A DNA stretch of 5,299 nt from Solirubrobacteraceae bacterium (GCA_030149625.1 JASLHP010000091.1:1-5299); one strand, 5' to 3'. Shown: positions 1 to 5,299, numbered from the stretch's first letter. Notes: generated by a model not told the origin, from the letters alone. Translations and numbers: made by a program.

Positions 1-44
1 CTCCGCCCCGCAGAGTCGAGCGGATTCCACCGTCCAGGCCGTCG

Positions 45-1190
45 TCAAAAGGTCCCTTGTGCGTCACCTTGGTCCTCCATGACGGGCTGGCCGGCGGCGC
101 GCAGGAGCTCGCGCTCGATGCTCGCGAGCACCGTGTCATCCGCACCCGGGCCCACCGGTCCGCGGACGACGTGCGGGAGCAGGTGTGGAAACTGATCGAT
201 GCGAGGGAACCTTCCGCCCGAGAGAATGAGATGCAGGTAGCGGGCTCCTGCAGCGTCGAGACCTCCAAGGATCTCATCGGCCGCGACCCACGCCTTCTGC
301 ATCCGCTCCATGACGCTGTGAGCAGACGCCTGTTGGATGCTCATCGTCCAGTGGATCCCTACCCAGCCGTTTCGCGATACCAGGGTCAGCCATCCGTCTC
401 CGAGTTCGTGCACAGCGTCAATACGAAGCGTCATCGAGTCCTGGGTCACATGGCGCACGAATACCGGACCACTCGGCGCCACGAGAGGATCGTCCTTCGA
501 GAGGTCCGCCATCCTCGCCCGCAAGACGTCATCGAACGACGTCGAGAAGAGCCGCGACTCAACGTCCATCGTGTAGGCAACTGCGGCCAAGCCGAGAGCG
601 AATTGGACGTGTCGCGGGTCGCAGCGATGCGCAGCCTCAGCGTTGGCGCTCTCCGCGGCGGTCTCGGCCAGTTGTGCTGCTCGCCCTCGGGCCGCGTCGC
701 CGCGGCCGAACAAAGCCGCGAGCCTCGCTGGGTCCTCCACGTGAATCGTTTTCCCTGAGACGCGCTCGAACACCGCGCCGCCCGTCATGCATGGGGGAAC
801 CGGTACCGGCGGCACGGCTACTACCGCGATCTGCTTCCCGTCGCCGACGTCGAGGGCGCGGACGTCCAAGCCATCGGGGTATGGCGTGACCCGCGCCGGG
901 CCGGTAGCGATCAGGTTCGTGACGTAGTCCGGGGCATCCCCGCCGGGGAAGACAACGCCCTCGAGCCCCCACGTGCCGCCTTGCTTTGGGTCCTGGATCC
1001 CGAGGACGAGGTAGCCACCGTCATGGGAGTTGGCGAAGCCGCAGACCTGCTTGCGGATCGATCCGGCGTTCAGCTCGCTCTTTGCCTCCCACTCCAGCGC
1101 CTCGGATGGCGCATCGCTAAAGAACGCGCCCAAGTCCGCGACCGTGAGTTTGTCCAGTGTGGTGCCGAAGATCGTCACGTCGCAAGCCAA
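45..1190 (-). CDS. Schlafen/AlbA_2 domain-containing protein
   Basis: The N-terminal third (about residues 30-160, counted from the TTG start) matches the AlbA_2 (Schlafen-type) fold. It has an acidic segment with E30, E33, E35 and K37 (LEWEAKSE), the hallmark helix-strand GFANSHDGGYLVLGIQD at 51-67, and a closing VVAVPPVPVPP strand followed by the F-x-R-V-x-G hairpin near 141-146. AlbA_2 domains occur in bacterial regulators, defence proteins and accessory proteins; in mammalian Schlafens the related core is a tRNA/rRNA nuclease. Residues 165-190 are alanine-rich and probably helical. Residues 190-381 form a second, well-ordered-looking domain that I do not recognise, with no membrane segment or signal peptide, so the protein is probably cytoplasmic. 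The open frame begins at a TTG at 1190; a GTG at 1178 (VTIFGTTLDKL...) is an equally good start, and neither has a clear Shine-Dalgarno. It is the last gene of the leftward block, about 50 bases after the small protein gene. Substrate and role are unknown; defence or regulation are both possible. Confidence 0.85.
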   Translation of the reverse strand: MACDVTIFGTTLDKLTVADLGAFFSDAPSEALEWEAKSELNAGSIRKQVCGFANSHDGGYLVLGIQDPKQGGTWGLEGVVFPGGDAPDYVTNLIATGPARVTPYPDGLDVRALDVGDGKQIAVVAVPPVPVPPCMTGGAVFERVSGKTIHVEDPARLAALFGRGDAARGRAAQLAETAAESANAEAAHRCDPRHVQFALGLAAVAYTMDVESRLFSTSFDDVLRARMADLSKDDPLVAPSGPVFVRHVTQDSMTLRIDAVHELGDGWLTLVSRNGWVGIHWTMSIQQASAHSVMERMQKAWVAADEILGGLDAAGARYLHLILSGGRFPRIDQFPHLLPHVVRGPVGPGADDTVLASIERELLRAAGQPVMEDQGDAQGTF

Positions 1191-1236
1191 CGGCGCCCGA
1201 CGTAGGCAGCGTCGGTCTGTTCCGGGCTCACAGCCC

Positions 1237-1485
1237 CTAAGCGGGGAGCAGCTCGCTCATGAGGTTCGACTTGAAGTAGCTGGAGTGCGTCCGCTTGATC
1301 GTTTCCAGCGAATCTGCGCTCAGCAGCACAACGTCGAGATCCTGTCGCATTGCGGCCTCTCGCTCAGCGGCGCCATAGGCCGCTTGTGCTGCCTCGTAGT
1401 CTGTGCCGAACGGCTTGACCGTTGTCCGGCCAGCCTTGACGTCGCGCGTGACGAGGAAGTGCTTGATCTCATCGATGGGACTCAT
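1237..1485 (-). CDS. Small conserved-looking protein of unknown function, coupled to the RelA/SpoT-like gene
   Basis: An 82-residue soluble protein whose ATG overlaps the stop of the RelA/SpoT-like gene (ATGA at 1485-1482), with a partial Shine-Dalgarno GAGAGG four bases upstream. It starts with a short strand (IKHFLVTRDVKAGRTTVKPF), continues through an alanine-rich helix (about residues 30-46), then a strand DLDVVLLSADS (49-59) and a C-terminal helix with SLETIKRTHSSYF (59-71). The alternating beta-alpha-beta-alpha pattern and coding-like third-position GC support a real gene. I do not recognise the family with certainty. Because it is translationally coupled to a toxSAS-like synthetase, one hypothesis is that it is a neutralising antitoxin; toxSAS antitoxins are often small neighbouring proteins of varied families. 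It has no recognisable DNA-binding motif, so autoregulation through this protein is not suggested by sequence. It could equally be an unrelated accessory protein. Confidence 0.75.
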   Translation of the reverse strand: MSPIDEIKHFLVTRDVKAGRTTVKPFGTDYEAAQAAYGAAEREAAMRQDLDVVLLSADSLETIKRTHSSYFKSNLMSELLPA

Positions 1486-2249
1486 TGGGCCTCTCGCTCT
1501 TGGCGTTTCAACAGCTTCATGATCGCAGCTCCGAGTAGGCCCGCGGTCAAGACTTCGGCCGTGGACAGCCTGCCTTCTTCGGAGCCCGCAATCAACGCAG
1601 CGACACTCGCGAGCATGACCCGCTCCATCTCCGGTCCTTCACCGAACTTGAACTGGACGCCGGTCTGTCGTCCCGCCTCCTCGATTGCGTTGGCCCAAAG
1701 GTCTTGCCCGCGGGTTCGTACCTGAACCTCGATTGGGAAGCCGGCTCGGCGCACGATCAGGTGCAGCGCGCGGTAGCCGTCGTCCTTCGGGCTGGCGATG
1801 TAGTCGCGCTCGCGGATGATCGTCCACGACTTCAGGAGCCTGCGCCGCAGGCGGTACACGTCAGGTATGCCCGGCACCACCGCGCGCACGCCGCCGATGT
1901 CCTGCATCTGCGTGACGTTCCCGCGCTCGCGGTCGAGCTTGCCAATGAGCGTGTCCTGCCGCTTGAGGCGCTGTGCGACCTCTATCCGCCCGTCGACCTG
2001 TGCCTCGGCCTTCAAGACGTGGTAGCGCAGATTCGCAGCGACCGTCGACAACGGCCGTGCGTGCAGGCTGCGCCACCACTCCAACGCCTCGCGGGCGGCC
2101 TCAACAGCCGCCTCATCCGTTGCACGTAGCGCGCGCTCCGCACCCTCGATCTGCACCCGCTCGCGCAGCTCCAGAAGGAACATCCCGGCTCGGTTCACCT
2201 GCCCCTTGGAGAACCGCGGAGCCTCCACATCTTTCGCCCCCTGCTTCAC
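1482..2249 (-). CDS. RelA/SpoT-domain small alarmone synthetase-like protein (possible toxSAS)
   Basis: This 255-residue protein carries only a synthetase-type RelA_SpoT nucleotidyltransferase domain (about residues 65-195); there is no HD hydrolase, TGS or ACT domain, so it is not a housekeeping Rel. Motifs in order are RLKRQDTLIGKL (94-105, substrate-binding basic segment), MQDIGGVRAV (115-124, with D117 in the metal-binding position), DYIASPKDDGYRALH (149-163, with Y159 in the guanine-stacking position) and IEVQVRT (173-179, with E174 as the second catalytic acid). All key residues are kept, so activity is plausible: pyrophosphate transfer to a nucleotide or, as in several toxSAS, to tRNA 3' ends. 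The preceding WWRSLHARPL (58-67) resembles a segment I associate with mobile-element RelA/SpoT proteins. The tail (about 229-250) is hydrophobic then basic. The start is GTG at 2249, overlapping the integrase stop as GTGA, without a strong Shine-Dalgarno; an internal ATG at residue 23 is less likely because it would drop the conserved-looking FSKGQVNRAG segment. It overlaps the next gene by ATGA. Toxin status is inferred from context. Confidence 0.88.
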   Translation of the reverse strand: MKQGAKDVEAPRFSKGQVNRAGMFLLELRERVQIEGAERALRATDEAAVEAAREALEWWRSLHARPLSTVAANLRYHVLKAEAQVDGRIEVAQRLKRQDTLIGKLDRERGNVTQMQDIGGVRAVVPGIPDVYRLRRRLLKSWTIIRERDYIASPKDDGYRALHLIVRRAGFPIEVQVRTRGQDLWANAIEEAGRQTGVQFKFGEGPEMERVMLASVAALIAGSEEGRLSTAEVLTAGLLGAAIMKLLKRQEREAQ

Positions 2250-3571
2250 GAAGCCACCGTATCGGCGGCTTCGGGCAAGCTCGACGTGAATGCCGCCGTG
2301 AACACCTGCGCCTGCTCAGACGCTGGCCGCGCGTGCAGGTAGCGGCTCGTTGTGGCAAGCGCGCTGTGCCCCATTGCCTTCTGGATCGTGACGACGTCGA
2401 CTCCATTGGCGGCCAGTAGCGACCCGAACGTATGCCGTAGGTCGTGGAAGCGCAGCGGTCTAACGCCGGCCGCGATCTGCGCGCGCCGGTAGCGGCGGCG
2501 CAGCGCCGAGTCATCCAGGGTGCGGCCGTAGACGTTGCAGAACACGAGGTCATCCGGCGCTGTGTACCGCTCGCGCCGGCTCATGCGCTCGAGCGCCGCA
2601 GCAGCCTGGTCGGCCAGCGGCACGCGCCTCACTCGCCCCGACTTCGTGGAAGCCTCGACGCGTGCGCTCATCGCGCGAGCGATCGTCAGCGCGGACCCCG
2701 CGAAATCCACGTCGCGCCAGCGCAACGCCAACAGCTCGCCGAGGCGCAGCCCGGCATATGCCGCGACGCGCACAAGCTCGGCGTCCTGCTCGTCGTCGGC
2801 TCGGCGTGCGGCCGTCTCGCCGCTGGTCATCGCGGGACGCGATGGGTCGCGGTGCTCCCCGGCAGCAAGCGCGCGAGCGACAGCCTCGACCTCCTCCGGT
2901 GTGTAGAACACGAGCGCGTCCGGGTGACGTTCGCGGCGCCGGTCGGCATCGCTGGCCGGGTTTGCCGGCAGCGCGAACGCGGAGGGCTTGCGGCCGTAGT
3001 TGAAGACGGCGGACACCACACAGCGATACTTGTTCACCGTGCGAGGCGACGCACCTGACGCGCTCACGGTCGCCAACACGTCCTCGACCTCCCGCGTGGT
3101 GATCTTGGATGCCGGCCGATCGCCAAGGCCCGCCATCACGTACCCCTTGGTTTTGCCGTTCCCGCGCCTGTAGGCCACGCCGGGCTCGGCTAGGATGCTT
3201 TCGTGGTCACGCAGCGTTGCCGGCTTCGCGCCGCGCACGTCCCTGAGCCAGCCGAGATAGGCGTCGGCGACCTCACGGAACGTCACGCCGCGCGTCCTGC
3301 GTGCCTGCTCGATACGGTCGCGGTCGGCGGCTTCAGTCACGTACTCACCCGCGATCCGGGCGGCGGCCACGATCGCCGCCCGCTCGCTGTAGGACCCGTC
3401 TGGCACGCGCCCGCGGCGCGCACGCCAACCGCCGGTGCCGGGATCACGCTCAAGCCACGCCGGGCCGATGCGCCGCTTGACCTGGCGCCCGTAGTGGCGG
3501 AACTTCGCCTCGTAGAACGGCTGCCCGCGTTGCTCGCGGACGATGACGTTGGTGTTCGGTGCCGTCACCAT
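2246..3571 (-). CDS. Tyrosine recombinase / integrase
   Basis: This is a 441-residue phage-type integrase, a usual length for the family, that catalyses site-specific integration and excision of the element. It has an N-terminal arm-binding-like region with basic strands (QPFYEAKFRHYGRQVKRR, 17-34), a SAM-like core-binding domain (about 95-195, TFREVADAYLGWLRD through the NKYRCVVSAVFNYG helix), and a C-terminal catalytic domain (about 220-430). The full catalytic set is visible: R276 in AGLRLGEL, K310 in STKSGR, H376 and R379 in HDLRH, H402 in MGHS, and the nucleophile Y411 in SRYLH. The gene is therefore probably functional. A charged insertion of about 25 residues (239-263) precedes the first catalytic helix. 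The open frame extends upstream to 3667, but that extension reads through the GGGTACC repeat cluster and has no family-like content, so I chose the ATG at 3571 (MVTAPNTN); a GTG follows as codon 2. No good Shine-Dalgarno is seen. The stop overlaps the RelA/SpoT-like start, which is unusual for an integrase and suggests cotranscription with cargo. Confidence 0.95.
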   Translation of the reverse strand: MVTAPNTNVIVREQRGQPFYEAKFRHYGRQVKRRIGPAWLERDPGTGGWRARRGRVPDGSYSERAAIVAAARIAGEYVTEAADRDRIEQARRTRGVTFREVADAYLGWLRDVRGAKPATLRDHESILAEPGVAYRRGNGKTKGYVMAGLGDRPASKITTREVEDVLATVSASGASPRTVNKYRCVVSAVFNYGRKPSAFALPANPASDADRRRERHPDALVFYTPEEVEAVARALAAGEHRDPSRPAMTSGETAARRADDEQDAELVRVAAYAGLRLGELLALRWRDVDFAGSALTIARAMSARVEASTKSGRVRRVPLADQAAAALERMSRRERYTAPDDLVFCNVYGRTLDDSALRRRYRRAQIAAGVRPLRFHDLRHTFGSLLAANGVDVVTIQKAMGHSALATTSRYLHARPASEQAQVFTAAFTSSLPEAADTVAS

Positions 3572-3588
3572 GCCAACATCGTACAAGA

Positions 3589-3650
3589 CTTGGGTACCAC
3601 TTGGGTACCACATTCTACGATGATGGGTGTGGGTACCCCTTTGGGTACCA
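3589..3650. repeat. Cluster of four GGGTACC repeats upstream of the integrase
   Basis: GGGTACC occurs at 3592-3598, 3603-3609, 3631-3637 and 3643-3649. The first two belong to an exact tandem 11-mer, cttgggtacca (3589-3599 and 3600-3610); the fourth is tttgggtaccaaa, almost a perfect inverted repeat. Start-to-start spacing is 11, 28 and 12, so the sites form two close pairs roughly one and a half helical turns apart on a B-DNA scale. The core GGTACC occurs only once more that I noticed in the window (802-807, inside a gene). Position between the attachment site and the integrase start fits either arm-type binding sites for the integrase/excisionase or an operator controlling the integrase operon. 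Which one cannot be decided by reading. Confidence 0.8.
3612..3617 (-). promoter_or_regulatory. Possible -10 box of the integrase operon
   Basis: On the minus strand TAGAAT lies between the two pairs of GGGTACC repeats, about 40 bases before the integrase ATG. A start of transcription near 3605 would place one repeat pair over the -35 side and the other over the start site, an arrangement suited to repression. No TTGACA-like -35 is found at 16-18 bases, so the call rests on the -10 hexamer and location alone. A second hexamer, TACGAT (3583-3578), sits too close to the ATG unless the message is leaderless. Confidence 0.25.
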
Positions 3651-3676
3651 AACTGGCGGAATCTCATGCATCAGAA

Positions 3677-3698
3677 CTAGATTCGGCCGGTCTAGATT
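3677..3698. repeat. Short direct repeat CTAGATT x2
   Basis: CTAGATT occurs at 3677-3683 and 3692-3698, 15 bases apart, in the A/T-richer stretch between the GGGTACC cluster and the tRNA fragment. Spacing and location would suit recombination accessory-protein sites, but seven-base repeats this close can arise by chance. Confidence 0.3.
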
Positions 3699-3728
3699 GC
3701 CCCACTCTACGCGACTCGGCGTCAGGCG

Positions 3729-3776
3729 ATCGGTCTACGGAACCGAAGGTCGGGAGTTCGAATCTCTCCGGGCGCG
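3729..3776 (+). other. Attachment site (attR): 3' fragment of tRNA-Arg(ACG)
   Basis: The plus strand folds as the last two thirds of a tRNA. The anticodon stem is TCGGT (3730-3734) with ACCGA (3742-3746), closing a 7-base loop CTACGGA whose anticodon is ACG (3737-3739). A 5-base variable loop AGGTC (3747-3751) follows. The T stem is GGGAG/CTCTC around loop TTCGAAT (3757-3763), with one G-T pair. The 3' acceptor strand is CGGGCGC (3769-3775) with discriminator G3776; CCA is not encoded. The matching 5' acceptor strand GCGCCCG and a D arm are absent upstream: the sequence just before is unrelated (GCGACTCGGCGTCAGGCGA). Hence this is a truncated copy, best explained as the att duplication left by integration, with crossover probably in or near the anticodon arm. 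The tRNA remnant points rightward, so the intact gene should be at the other (left) end of the element. Confidence 0.88.
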
Positions 3777-3795
3777 TCGCGAACTCCTTGCGAGT

Positions 3796-3835
3796 CGGCG
3801 CTTTTGGCGGCCTGATTCGCTCCGAAGAAGCGCCG
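3796..3835. repeat. 8-bp inverted repeat downstream of the tRNA fragment
   Basis: CGGCGCTT (3796-3803) is perfectly complementary to AAGCGCCG (3828-3835), with a 24-base loop. It starts 20 bases after the tRNA 3' end and could be part of the original tRNA terminator or a hairpin in the sigma-factor leader. There is no T-run after the second arm (only CTTTT inside the loop side of the first), so it is not a convincing intrinsic terminator. The rest of 3777-3927 contains no gene that I can support. Confidence 0.35.
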
Positions 3836-3927
3836 CGCTTGAGGCATCCCGTCAAGATGGTCGAAGCGCAACCCTGATCCTCGGGCGCGTCCGTCACAAT
3901 CGCCGCGTCGTGCCGCAATACTTGGGT

Positions 3928-4488
3928 GTGAGGCGTCGAACACGGACGGATGACGAGCTTCTGCGCGAGCCCGCGCGCGATCCGGAGGGCTTCGGCGTGT
4001 TCTACCGGCGTCACGAGCGTGCTGTGCTCGGGTTCTTCATGCGCGCCACGGGACAGGGCGAGCTCGCGCTGGACTTGACCGCGGAGACGTTCGCTCGCGC
4101 GCTCGAGTCGCATCGGGGATTCGATGCGAGTCGCGGCGCGCCGCGAAGCTGGCTGTTCGGCATCGCCAGGCACGTGCTGGCGGCGAGCCTCGAGCGCGGA
4201 CGCGTGGAGGCAAGCGCGCGCTCGCGCCGCGGGATGACGGCGCTGATCGTCGACGAGCGGCTCATCGCCTCGATCGAGGAGGCGGTTGCCAGCGTCGCGG
4301 AGGACGACGTCGACGCGTGGTTGGCTGACCTGACCCCCGATCAGCGCGTCGCCGTGCGCGGACACGTGATCGACGATCGCTCATATCGGGAGCTCGCGCG
4401 CGAGCTCGAATGCTCCGAGGCCGTCGTGCGCCAACGGGTGCATCGCGGCTTGTCGCTGATACGCAAAGGCTTGGAGGGATCGCGATGA
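3928..4488 (+). CDS. ECF-type (group 4) RNA polymerase sigma factor
   Basis: The predicted 186-residue protein has the two-domain build of extracytoplasmic-function sigma factors, which direct RNA polymerase to stress- or envelope-responsive promoters. Sigma region 2 spans about residues 20-92, with FGVFYRRHERAVLGFF and the typical core-binding DLTAETFARAL (49-59), then SWLFGIARHVL (74-84). A linker leads to sigma region 4 (about 130-182): LTPDQRVAV, then the helix-turn-helix SYRELARELECSEAVVRQRVHRGL (152-175), which contacts the -35 element. There is no extra C-terminal domain. The frame is open back through the tRNA fragment, but homology begins only after about 3928, so I chose the GTG there; a GTG at 3910 is an alternative, and neither has a strong Shine-Dalgarno. 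It overlaps the following membrane protein gene by ATGA, the usual sigma/anti-sigma arrangement. It lies beyond the element junction and is presumed chromosomal. Confidence 0.9.
   Translation: MRRRTRTDDELLREPARDPEGFGVFYRRHERAVLGFFMRATGQGELALDLTAETFARALESHRGFDASRGAPRSWLFGIARHVLAASLERGRVEASARSRRGMTALIVDERLIASIEEAVASVAEDDVDAWLADLTPDQRVAVRGHVIDDRSYRELARELECSEAVVRQRVHRGLSLIRKGLEGSR
4473..4478 (+). promoter_or_regulatory. Ribosome binding site for the anti-sigma-like gene
   Basis: GGAGGG lies inside the end of the sigma factor gene, six bases before the ATG at 4485. It is the clearest Shine-Dalgarno in the window and fixes the downstream start, which overlaps the sigma stop. Confidence 0.75.
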
Positions 4489-5299
4489 CCGACGTGCACG
4501 ATGAGATCGACCGGCATGCTGCCCTCGTCCCCCAGCTGGAGCACGAGCTCGTGGACGCGGCGCGACGAGCTCAGCTGCCCGGCGCGCGCGGGCGCACGCG
4601 GCGAGCTGGCGTGTGGTGGCGTTCACCGCTGCTGGCGGCCGCGCTCGTCGTGCTGGCCTTTGGGGCCGTGGCGCTGGCTGCCAAGCAGCTGCTCTTGAAC
4701 GGCGCCCCGGTAACGCTGCCGCGCGGCATTCCGCTTCAGCCGCGCAGCGGACTGGGAGTGCCGTTGCCGAGCGCCTCCTCGTCGATTCTGCTGCGAGTCG
4801 GCGATCCGGCCGGAGGCCCCGCGTGGGGCGCGCGCTTCGTCGCCACGACGCGTGGCTACGGGTGCCTGCAGTTCGGGCGTGTCGTGCGCGGGCAGCTCGG
4901 CGTGATCGGCGAGGACGGCTCGTTCGCCGACGACGATCGCTTTCATGCGCTGCCGCTCGACTATCTCGAAGGTCCGTTCCCTTGCGCGCCGCTCGACGCG
5001 CGCGGGCACGCGTTCGCGGGAGTGTTCATGGACGGGACGCCGGCGAGCGGACAGGTGGTCGAAGAGTCGTGCTCGGCTCGCGGCGGCCTCACACACGCTC
5101 GCCTGCCTGTCTGCCCGACTGGCGACGAGCGGCTGTTGATGGCGGGCATGGCGGGACCGCTCGCGCGCAAGATCACCTACGCGGACCCGAGCGGGGCGCT
5201 TCATACCGTCTCAGCGATCGGGCCACAGGGCGCCTACTTGATCGTCGAGCGAGCGCCGGCAAAGCTCGGGATGGAAGCGGGCGAGTATCAGCCCGGAGC
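4485..5299 (+). CDS. Single-pass membrane protein, putative anti-sigma partner (3' end outside window)
   Basis: The gene begins with ATG overlapping the sigma factor stop (ATGA) and stays open for 271 codons to the window edge. The predicted protein has a short charged cytoplasmic N-terminus (residues 1-46, with helix LEHELVDAARRAQL at 18-31), one transmembrane helix (about 47-66, SPLLAAALVVLAFGAVALAA), and a long extracytoplasmic part. The latter contains a GGPAWGARFVATTRGYGCLQFGRV-like strand region (about 110-133), a segment DDDRFHALP (149-157) and four cysteines at 127, 167, 196 and 210 that could form disulfides. I know similar GxPWG...GxxC...G-x-V proteins only as uncharacterised actinobacterial membrane proteins. 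The N-terminus is too short for, and lacks the H-x3-C-x2-C of, a zinc anti-sigma domain, so an anti-sigma role is inferred only from gene order and topology. The final residues and stop are not visible. Confidence 0.82.
   Translation, partial: MTDVHDEIDRHAALVPQLEHELVDAARRAQLPGARGRTRRAGVWWRSPLLAAALVVLAFGAVALAAKQLLLNGAPVTLPRGIPLQPRSGLGVPLPSASSSILLRVGDPAGGPAWGARFVATTRGYGCLQFGRVVRGQLGVIGEDGSFADDDRFHALPLDYLEGPFPCAPLDARGHAFAGVFMDGTPASGQVVEESCSARGGLTHARLPVCPTGDERLLMAGMAGPLARKITYADPSGALHTVSAIGPQGAYLIVERAPAKLGMEAGEYQPG

Larger units (their letters stand above)
1..3776. mobile_element. Right end of a tRNA-Arg-integrated genetic element (prophage/ICE/island)
   Basis: Seen: a complete tyrosine recombinase gene lies about 160 bases from a 3'-terminal tRNA-Arg fragment, and every gene on this side of the fragment runs leftward away from it, while the genes on the other side run rightward and look like ordinary chromosome. 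Known: tyrosine integrases of islands and prophages commonly recombine into tRNA 3' ends, restoring the tRNA at one end and leaving a 3' fragment at the other. Inferred: the element extends left beyond the window and its right boundary is at or just before the end of the tRNA fragment. No phage structural, conjugation or replication gene is visible in this part, so the element type cannot be decided. Confidence 0.8.

Noticed and set aside
57..758. Long plus-strand open frames opposite the AlbA_2, RelA/SpoT and integrase genes (e.g. 57-758, 1030-1725, 2444-3058)
   Set aside because: Their translations are arginine/proline/alanine-rich with no recognisable domains, while the opposite strand carries clear protein motifs; they are GC-driven shadows.
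3690..3776. A complete tRNA-Arg gene
   Set aside because: No 5' strand GCGCCCG able to pair with CGGGCGC, and no D arm, precede the anticodon stem; only the 3' part is tRNA-like.
3711..3800. Near-identical words GCGACTCGGCG (3711-3721) and GCGAGTCGGCG (3790-3800) flanking the tRNA fragment
   Set aside because: One mismatch over 11 bases in GC-rich DNA is weak, and the second copy is presumed chromosome while the first is element; no recombination logic links them.
3777..3810. Intrinsic terminator directly after the tRNA fragment (TCGC...GCGA then CTTTT)
   Set aside because: The stem is only 4 bases and the T-run is short and separated from it.
3559..3927. An N-terminal extension of the sigma factor back to 3559
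   Set aside because: The extra sequence runs through the repeat cluster and tRNA fragment and shows no sigma-like content; open frames of this length are common in high-GC DNA.
3664..4365. Minus-strand open frames across the tRNA fragment and sigma factor gene (3664-4365 and 3722-3943)
   Set aside because: They are antisense to the tRNA remnant and to a clear sigma factor gene; the peptides EIRTPDLRFRRP and RFELPTFGSVDR are the familiar spurious products of reading tRNA genes backwards.
4623..5204. Minus-strand open frame opposite the membrane protein gene
   Set aside because: Arginine- and alanine-rich shadow with no start signal; the plus-strand gene has a Shine-Dalgarno, a coupled start and a transmembrane helix.

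Overview
The window appears to be the right-hand junction between an integrated mobile element and a high-GC actinobacterial-type chromosome. The strong G/C bias at third codon positions, GTG/TTG starts and the ECF sigma factor/membrane protein pair on the right resemble what I know of Actinobacteria, perhaps the Thermoleophilia/Solirubrobacterales. That placement is an impression from gene style, not a search result.

Left part (about 1-3776) is element DNA. Four genes run leftward on the minus strand as one tight block: a complete tyrosine recombinase (2246-3571), a small RelA/SpoT-domain alarmone-synthetase-like protein (1482-2249), an 82-residue protein of unknown function (1237-1485), and a Schlafen/AlbA_2-domain protein (45-1190). 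The first three overlap one another by 4 bases (GTGA, then ATGA), so integrase, RelA-like protein and the small protein are probably translationally coupled. The AlbA_2 gene follows after about 50 bases. Upstream of the integrase lies a 62-base cluster of four GGGTACC repeats around a possible -10 box, which could be an operator or recombinase arm sites.

Junction (3729-3776): a sense-strand copy of the 3' part of a tRNA-Arg with anticodon ACG (anticodon arm, variable loop, T arm, 3' acceptor strand) with no D arm or 5' acceptor strand. This is what is expected of the distal attachment site of an element that integrated into the 3' end of a tRNA gene. It predicts an intact tRNA-Arg(ACG) on the plus strand at the far left end of the element, outside this window.

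Right part (3777-5299) is presumed chromosome: an ECF-type sigma factor (3928-4488, plus strand) overlapping by ATGA with a membrane protein gene that runs off the window (from 4485), which is placed and built like an anti-sigma partner.

The most interesting unit is the element cargo: a toxSAS-like RelA/SpoT protein with a coupled small partner, a Schlafen-type AlbA_2 protein, and the integrase, all in one transcription direction. A toxin-antitoxin or phage-defence role is a reasonable hypothesis but is inferred, not shown.
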